Of a DNA stretch of 64,000 nucleotides, positions 57,130 through 64,000 are shown piece after piece. Position 1 is the first letter of the stretch. Every line of letters begins with the position of its first letter. This stretch comes from Cocos nucifera. Lineage: Eukaryota > Streptophyta > Magnoliopsida > Arecales > Arecaceae. The notes under the pieces were generated by a model that worked only from the letters and a program-made list of their open reading frames with translations, was not told the DNA's origin and did not search any database. The translations under genes and the position numbers were made by a program. The DNA is taken from positions 1 through 64,000 of the forward strand of contig QRFJ01005019.1 in the NCBI GenBank assembly GCA_006176705.1, in the 5' to 3' direction.

Positions 57130-58656
57130 TGTTAAATATATATGCCCTAGAAGCCAGAATTGACTGACACTTGTAATACACATCTAAGGGCAAAATTATA
57201 ATTATGACTATAAATAATAAAATGAGTTATTTTCTATCATAATGTGTATTTGAAAGTGTCTGTGATACATCTCTTAAGTTAATGGTAATGAAGTTCATAT
57301 TTTCAAGAGTTGAAAATTTAAGACATAAATTTTCATTATTAACTCATAAAATGCTCCCGACCGTAGGATCATCTTGAGGATGGTGATTGATCCAGAAGGT
57401 TGATGTACGATTGCTTCTTTAGTATAGATTAGTCTTGAGTCTACGGCATAGAGACACCAAAGTGAGAGTATAGGTACTCATTAAAGAATGAGGGCACTGA
57501 GCGTGACCATCTTGAGAAGTCATGAGGAAGTCTACCTTCTCATCGATGATTGATTCGAAGCTGCAATAGTGTATCTAGTTCTTTGATCTGAGATGCATCG
57601 GCAATTCACCTTGAGTGTGTTATAGTTTGACTATACCATAACTCGATCTGCTAGCCATTTGGAACCTTAAGATATATATTGGCCATAGCATGTTCATTGT
57701 AGGAATTGGATTGCACCAATAGGAGATCTATCTACCTCGGTAGATGATGAGCAGTCCTATGATGATCATGAGAATCAAGTCCATAAGCCCATGGCCATGG
57801 CAGAGTGAAATAATAGAAAGAGTTTCTATTAGGGTTTTTACATTGGACTTGAATCGAATGATTAATTCATATGACAAAAATTAGGATTTGATGAGATCAC
57901 CTTAACCCTAATCCTATCAGGGCTTAAGATAGAGGAACTTACTCACACAGGTAACTACATCGAGAGGTTTATTTTTAGTTCTGATGGGTTGCCACCATAT
58001 GATGCTAGGTGTCACTGATGGATTTTGGGAGCAATTAGAATGATTTGGATGATCTTTCATACTAGTTGTCTGAATTAAAAAAGTTTTGATCCATCGAAAG
58101 GTATTTCGATGATGTTGATGATAGAGATCGCGACGTATCCCATTAATATATGGAACTGAACCTAACTGGACTACACAAATAAGGGTTTGAATCTGGATAT
58201 CATCAATTGGACTAATCCAGTTTAATTGATTTGAATAAGATTCAATTAGGTTTAAGGAAATCGTGCTAGCACACGATTGAGCCTAATGTTCTCCTTCAAT
58301 AATCATTAAAACTTGTATCGACTGAGCCAAATATGTTTGGACTCACTCAGAAATCTTTACTTGGTCTAAATGGAGCTTGTCCAGATTAGAAAAGGATTGT
58401 CTTGATTTATGAGATAAATTTGAGACAACATCTGTTATTTTTCATCACCTACTAAATCTTGTTCTTTGACTTTGGTCAAACGTTGATCTTTGACACTTAG
58501 ACATCTGTCCATGTGTCATGCACCCATAGGAGAGAACATAGGACTTTGTCTCCCTACTAAAAAGGTGGAAAGAGAGTGGGCGCATGCCTAGGGAGGTGTG
58601 CACCCCATGAGGATCATAACTAGAGTTCCATACAGATGGGACTCCAGGTTGCTTCT
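57130..58656 (+). mobile_element. 3' LTR of element E, cut by element F
   Basis: It follows the E 5' LTR for 1527 bp up to GGGACTCCAGGTTGCTTC, then stops at TGAAAGG, the start of F. GCTTC (58652-58656) should be F's target duplication. The remaining ~0.75 kb is beyond the right edge. Confidence 0.9.
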
Positions 58657-60589
58657 GAAAGGAATATACCCTCAAGCCAATTAATTTGGGCTATTCTTTA
58701 TCTTCCAAACTCATGTAATGACATTTTTAATAAATAAATAAAGATATTTATTTCATCATATGCAGTGTCTTATTATTTATTTAAGATTATGATGAATCCT
58801 ATAAATTAGGGCTATGGTTTTAGGATTATGATGAGATCATACCAGTGAGACCTAAAACCTTAAAACCCTAATTTAAATATTCCTAGTCGATGGGACATTG
58901 GGTTAGGGATCAATATTTTTCGGTAAGACTAGCACATTCTTTATATGCTCGATTGAGAGGGTGATTGATCTCACAATAACTTGTGTATGACACTAATACA
59001 AGAATGTGGGTGCTCATTAGAGAATGGGTTCACTGAATTGATCCAAATCGAGAATATCTAATGGAGTCTTATCTACATGTCAATAGATGGTTCTCATAGT
59101 GGAATTTGTGCATGTAATCCTTTGACCTGAAACTACCATAGAATCTTATATATATAAATCCATATTTTGGTTCATACTCATTCATGACTCAGTTATGTAT
59201 AGGATGATCTAGATATGGTAGATTATATATATGAAGGTTGTGAGTAGGTTAACATGGAATCGATCTCTCCTGGTAAGAGGAAATAGCATCCTACCTTGCT
59301 TCAAACAAATGATGATTTAGGAAGACTTTGATCAAAGCATGATAAAAATTAGAAATGGTTTCTAATGTTTCATTAAATGAATCATCATCATAAGATTGAA
59401 AGAGAAATGAATATGATATTGGGGTTGACATATTTCCATACCCAGAGTCATATTCAGGATGCAGGAAGATCGAAGGATCTAGTTGCATGATAATTTTCAC
59501 TGAAGGATATTTTTGGTATTTCCATCAAAATTTCACATCTTTCGAAAAGTCATGATACATTGCTAGACGTCAATCATGTCTTGTGGGTTTGATCAAATTA
59601 AAATTTTAATTTGATCATTAAATTAGAAAGTGTTCTAAATTAAGTCAAATTGGGTTGGCTAGTTTTGACCTAAATCGGTTTGGTTGAGTTCTAACCAGAT
59701 TAGGTCAAATCACACCCAGACTCACTGCTGGTTAGATGTGAAATCCAATGGGTCACACACAAAGAGAGTTGATTAAGGGTCTAATTGGATTAGACCATGT
59801 TTGCAAGATGAACATGCTAGCACATGTAGCAAACCCTAGCACCTATTTTCAAATTGGATTCGAATCAGCTTCCGATTTGGGCTAATTAAAATCTAATTTG
59901 AGCCAAATAGGATTTAGTCTTGAATTGGATTAACCTAGACTAATTGGGCTTTAGATGCATTGCCACATACCTGAATCCCATGTGCCAGAGAGTCTCTCTC
60001 TTATGCATGGGATGTCTTTCATACGCAAAGAATTTTTGGTGCGTGGAATTAGTTGGCGCCTACCTTCTTTGACTTTTTCAATTTGTTATGTCATGTAAAA
60101 ATTTTGAATAGGCATGGACATTAGATATGGGGTGATAAAGAGTTCTTCTACAAGTTAAAAACTCCATTTTCTTTTTAATTTTTTTGTCACCCAGGATGTT
60201 TTGTCGCCCAAGACTCCCTTGCCGCCCAAGACTCCATGCCGCCTACACTCCTCCTTGATGCCTCTTGGACCAAGTCAAAGTCTCTTGGGACTTTGACTAT
60301 TCAAAGATTATCTCCATGCCTTCTTGCTGAATGGGCGTCCCTTTTTAGAGCCATTGGATGGCCTTTTTTATATGATCTAATGGATGAAAAGGGTGGCGCC
60401 AAAGATGAAATATTGCGACTCTTCGTAAAAACTTACGTAGAATTAGTCCAAGAGTCCTTCTGCTTTAAGGCACCTCTTGGACTAAGTCTACATCTCATTT
60501 TTACTGATGAGGCATGAGATTGGCTGATGGGGCATGAGAAATTTTTTTGAAAAGGGTGTGAGATTTTTTGTTGGCACCCCTACGTACAT

Positions 60590-60597
60590 TATAAATA
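60590..60597 (+). promoter_or_regulatory. TATA box of element F
   Basis: TATAAATA followed by GGGGTGCGC; no other good TATA in the preceding 300 bp. Transcription would start about 30 bp downstream, near 60625. Confidence 0.6.
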
Positions 60598-60699
60598 GGG
60601 GTGCGCACACCAAGAGTCCGGGGTGTGTGAAAATTATCTTTCTTTCTTACAAGAGTTTCTTTTTATCCAATTTTCTTTCTTTCTTTCTCTTGTCTAGAC

Positions 60700-60719
60700 C
60701 TTGTCCTTATAAGGACAAG
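60700..60719 (+). repeat. Perfect 20-bp palindrome after a CTTT repeat
   Basis: CTTGTCCTTATAAGGACAAG equals its own reverse complement. It lies about 75 bp past the predicted start site, so within R or U5, preceded by (CTTT)n. Confidence 0.85.
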
Positions 60720-61157
60720 AAGTCATCTTAAGACTAAGAGATTAGGAAGGAAAATTAAGAAGACAAAAGAAAAAGAAAGATAGAGATAAGGAGAGGCAAG
60801 GAAGGTGAACATAAAGGCTAAAGAAGGTCTTGCCCTTTTAATTAAAGTTCTTATTATTAGAACTCTAATTATATAAATCAAAGGTGCTGGTGTCTTGATC
60901 AAGTCTCTGTGTGGATCAACATTGGAGGGTGAACACATGGGCACCTGGTGGAACTCCTGACGGACTGCTACCGGCGATCAGGGTCAATTTAGGGTTTAGC
61001 GATAAGAGGTATGTTCTAATACTTTCTTTTATGTTACAAATGCATGTTATATGATTTAATTGCTAATAAGATGGTCCTAGGATTCATGTTTGATTTATAT
61101 GATTTCATGTTTTTGCTTTGAAATTTATGCTTCCATCCTGTACACCAATCCGATTAG

Positions 61158-61169
61158 TGGTATCAGAGC
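61158..61169 (+). other. Primer binding site of element F
   Basis: TGGTATCAGAGC, then AAGCC; complementary to initiator tRNA-Met. Confidence 0.9.
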
Positions 61170-61314
61170 AAGCCTTATTAGGTTAAATCATATAATGCTT
61201 TGCTTATAGTATAATGGCATAAATAGAAAAGTATGATATAATTTTTTTTAGCATGTTGCATTAATTTATATGATGAGATCATATTCTTTTTTTATCATAA
61301 TGAGATTATGATTG

Positions 61315-62127
61315 TATATATTATTCTATAAAGGTTGCCCTGATATAGTGGAAAGTATTCACTATATAATGATGGTTGTCCTAGAATAATTATACATGTT
61401 AATTGACATATATAAATTTTATCATAATTAATGCTATTATGCATTTATTTTGATTTTAAATCAATATGTGCATTGAGACCATTTTAAATCCCTCTTATAA
61501 AAAATTATATTAAGTTGTAGTGTAATTAATCTTTAGCTGTAATCAGTCGGGATGTCTAATTGATCAATCGGTGTCTAGGAAAAATGGTTCTTGATTGGTA
61601 AAGAGAACATGATTTTTTAATTGGTCCCGTCTGTTGTCTGACCTGACCAATTTATTGGTGTCTAAGGAAAGCAACAGGAGGGACTCCCATTTCTCTCCCA
61701 TTTACCTGGCTGATTCGATTAATTTAATTCCAGATTGAAATGCTTAATATTATATTCACTACATTAAGGCCTTCCTTCATACTAGTTTCTTATTATGTCC
61801 AGAACCATATTAGTTCTTGTTGTGTAACCACAAGATCTATCATGGAAGAAAGATGTAATATTAATCTAGTGCATTGAGATGCTTACAGCATTTTGAATAT
61901 ACTACTTTGTTGTGTAACCACAAAAGTAGTTATATTTCAATTTTGACTGTATAGAAATGAAGGGTTCTACTTAAACTAAAACATTAAAGTTTGTTGTGCT
62001 AACACAAGGCTATTAATGTTTTAGAGGAAAAAGTTTTTTGAGAGTTGCATAAAATGCAATTGGAAAGAGTTTCCTACCTTTGAACTTATAATAGGTTTGT
62101 TGTGCAACCACAAGACCTTTTTATAAG
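61315..62127 (+). ncRNA. Leader hairpins of element F
   Basis: A two-part stem lies at 61315-61394: outer TTATTCTA/TAGAATAA and inner ATATAGTG (61343-61350)/CACTATAT (61360-61367). Four hairpins follow at 61805-61845, 61895-61938, 61976-62024 and 62085-62127. All carry TTGTTGTG..AAC.ACAA at the tip (TTGTTGTGTAACCACAAG in the first) and stems of 12-17 pairs with unrelated sequences: CCAT..TAG, GAATATA.CTACTTT, CTAAAACATTAA, CTTATAA.AGGT. Function unknown. Confidence 0.6.
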
Positions 62128-62281
62128 GAATTAGGATCTTATTCTCACTAAGAAAATCAATAAGAGGGTTATGATTTTTTGATTAAATAGTGGGAGACAT
62201 AATTAAATTAAAGTCCTAATTTAATTATGTTTGTCATCATGAATTGTTTGCTTATATATTGTTCTTTATTATGTAGATTAA

Positions 62282-63115
62282 ATGGCTTCTTCACTTTCAT
62301 TATGCGTTCAATTTTGGATTCAAATAAATTGACTGGTCAAAATTATGTTGACTGGTTGAGAAACCTAAAAATAGTACTCAGTCAAGAAAAACTCTCCTAT
62401 ATTCTTGATGCCCCTGATCCTAAGCCATTAGGAAAATGATGCCATAGATGAAGATGAAGATAAGTAAGTCCACATACAAGATGTGGCAAAATGATTCTCT
62501 TACTGTCAAATGCATCATACTTGCCTCTATGAATAATGAATTACAGAGGCAGCATGATAGCATGGACACTCAATCCATATTGCTCAATCTAAAAGAGCTT
62601 TATGGAGAGCATAGTAGGACTGCTAGATATGAGATATCTAAGCAATTATTTCATGCAAGAATGATAGAAGGAACATCCATACAAAATCATATTTTGATGG
62701 TAATTGACCTAATCACTCGATTAAGTCAATTAGATTTTGTAATGGATGGAGAGTTAAGTCAGGATTTGATCCTGCAATCACTCCCAGAATCATTTTCTCA
62801 GTTTGTCGTGAACTATCACATGAACAAACTGAATTCTTCATTACCTGAGCTATTAAATATGCTCAAGATAGCAGAAAGCCATATCAAGAAAGATAAGGCT
62901 CCTCTTCTTCTTGTGGAAGGGATCTCCAAGAAGAAGGCAGGCAAAAAAGGATTCAAAGAGAAGGTTGAATCCTAAAAGTGGTATAAATAAGAAGAAAAAG
63001 GGAAAGAAGGTCTCCGGACAGACGACCTATTTTCACTGCAGGCAAAGCATAGATCATTGGAAGAGGAATTGCAAGGCTTACCTTGCAATCCATGAAGTCT
63101 GGTGCAAATAATGCA
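62282..63115 (+). pseudogene. Element F gag remnant
   Basis: ATG at 62282 (MASSLS) is followed by a 1-bp shift before RSILDSNKLTGQNYVDWLRN (62305-62364). A stop and shift occur near 62437. The long open part is 62448-62975 with NELQRQHDSM, LPESFSQFVVNYHMNKLNSS and a Lys-rich tail. The zinc knuckle YFHCRQSIDHWKRNC (near 63028-63072) has its first Cys changed to Tyr. Confidence 0.85.
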
Positions 63116-64000
63116 CCAAAAGGTATGTATGAGATACATACTATATTATCATTAAATTCTTTCATTTTAAATTCTTGGGTATTAGATACCGACTATGGTT
63201 TTCATATCTGCAAATCTTTGCAGGGACTGTAGAAAATTAAGAGTTTGAAGAAAGGTGACTTCAAGCTCTATGGCACTGGAGGAGAGTCTATCCAAGCAGA
63301 AGCTGTAGGGACAAATATATTGAAGTTACCTTATGGAAAGATCTTAGAGCTTACAAATTATTATTATATGCCTAAGATCATTAGAAATATTATATCTATA
63401 CCCTTGTTATTAAAACAAGGTTATAGTCTTAATGTAACGAGCGAAGGTTGCTCGATCAAATATTCTAATGAAAATATTTGTTTTGGCATATTTAGCAATG
63501 GTTTGTTGACTCTATGTTTGGATGACAATATATTTCATATTGATGAAAATAGAAAATGTAAGAGAGATGACATAAATAATACTTTACTTTGGCATTGTCG
63601 ATTAGGTCATATTAGTGAGGCTAGGATTAACAAGTTATACAAAGAAAAGTTCTTTGATCCTTTTGATTATGAATCATTGGGAACTTGTGAATCATGCCTC
63701 ATGGGTAAAATGACCAAGATTCCATTTAATGGACATAGAGAAAGGACAAATGAGTTATTAGGACTTGTACATATGGATGTATGTGGTCCTATGACAACTC
63801 AAGCCAGAGGAGGATACTCTTATTTTATTACATTCACTGATGATTTATCTAGGTTTGGATATGTGTATCTTATGAAACACAAATCAGAAGCCTTTGATAA
63901 ATTTAAAGAGTATCAAAGTATGGTCGAAAAACAAACTGGACAATGTATAAAAATCCTTCGATCTGATCGAAGAGGAGAATACTTATCTAGTGAGTTTCTA
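63116..64000 (+). pseudogene. Element F protease and integrase, 5' part, open to the window end
   Basis: The protease motif reads WVLDTDYGFHIC: Asp (63185-63187) is kept but the Gly of DTG is Asp. TAG at 63230-63232 follows. From 63233 to 64000 there is no stop in 256 codons: YYMPKIIRNIISIPLLLKQG, pre-integrase HCRLGH and CESCLMGKMTK, HMDVCGPM (first Asp 63776-63778), TDDLSRFGYVYLM and LRSDRRGEYLS (second Asp 63965-63967). RT should follow to the right. Confidence 0.9.

Larger units (their letters stand above)
49014..58656 (+). mobile_element. Copia family-1 element E, older subfamily, nested in C
   Basis: 5' LTR 49014-51312, primer site 51315, leader to about 53164, gag and pol to 57113, polypurine tract, 3' LTR from 57130 broken at 58656 by element F. 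LTRs are clearly diverged from each other and from D's. Every coding domain has stops. It shares CTTTCAAATACA-type U3 features with C (both have the longer form near the LTR start). Confidence 0.9.
58657..61147 (+). mobile_element. 5' LTR of element F
   Basis: It starts TGAAAGGAATATACCC inside E's LTR. The end is uncertain: TGTACACCA at 61147 is the nearest CA before the primer site, leaving an unusually long 10-base spacer. TATAAATA lies at 60590-60597, a CTTT repeat at 60673-60690 and a 20-bp palindrome at 60700-60719. ORFs at 60236-60517 and elsewhere show no recognisable domain. Confidence 0.75.
58657..64000 (+). mobile_element. Copia element F, different family, runs off the window
   Basis: LTR 58657 to about 61147, primer site 61158-61169, hairpin-rich leader, gag from 62282, protease and integrase to 64000. 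LTR sequence is unrelated to family 1, while gag and integrase are homologous at protein level. RT, RNase H and 3' LTR lie to the right. It is the last layer of the C-E-F nest. Confidence 0.9.

Noticed and set aside
60236..60517. 93-residue ORF in F's LTR as a host gene
   Set aside because: It lies inside the LTR between TG start and TATA box, has no recognisable domain, and similar ORFs arise by chance.

Overview
This window is plant nuclear repeat DNA. I found no host gene, tRNA, rRNA or CRISPR array. Almost every stretch can be assigned to LTR retrotransposons inserted into one another. Long LTRs of 2.3-2.9 kb, initiator-tRNA-Met primer sites (TGGTATCAGAGCC), Ty1/copia domain order (GAG-PR-IN-RT-RNase H) and Athila- and Tat-like Ty3/gypsy debris point to a large-genome monocot. 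A palm is my impression only; nothing here proves the species.

Layout. 1-2080 is a copia family-1 LTR cut by the window edge, most likely nested in the gag of element A. 2081-10565 is element A (+), split by a reverse solo LTR at 3621-5890 with 5-bp target duplications (CTGTC). 10566-12648 is an LTR fragment of a second copia family (B). 12649-16094 is the 3' part and 3' LTR of an Athila-like gypsy element. 16095-21345 is a Tat-like gypsy remnant: sense pol, a 49-bp tandem array, then an antisense coiled-coil ORF. 21350-24466 is a reverse family-B LTR plus the end of its pol.

Element C (family 1, older subfamily, minus strand) starts at 24467. Its 5' LTR holds two later insertions. Element D (+, 33217-48966, TSD ACATC) carries its own reverse solo LTR at 35841-38127. 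Element E (+, from 49014) has a 3' LTR that is itself split at 58657 by element F, a different copia family that runs off the right edge. Order inferred from nesting: C, then D and E, then solo LTR 2 in D and F in E.

All polyproteins are broken by stops or frameshifts. D is the best-preserved family-1 copy, with intact DSG, D-D-35-E, YVDD and RNase H acidic residues. Element F has a 256-codon open protease-integrase segment reaching the window end. The 1000-N run at 40220-41219 lies between two near-identical 2-kb copies of the same D sequence and looks like an unmerged contig overlap.

The least explained signals are: an in-frame UAG between integrase and RT at the same codon in all four family-1 elements; a nested leader stem-loop whose arms co-vary between copies; a candidate spliced leader intron; four long hairpins in F's leader with a shared apex but unrelated, self-complementary stems; and a W-box cluster in the family-1 LTR promoter.
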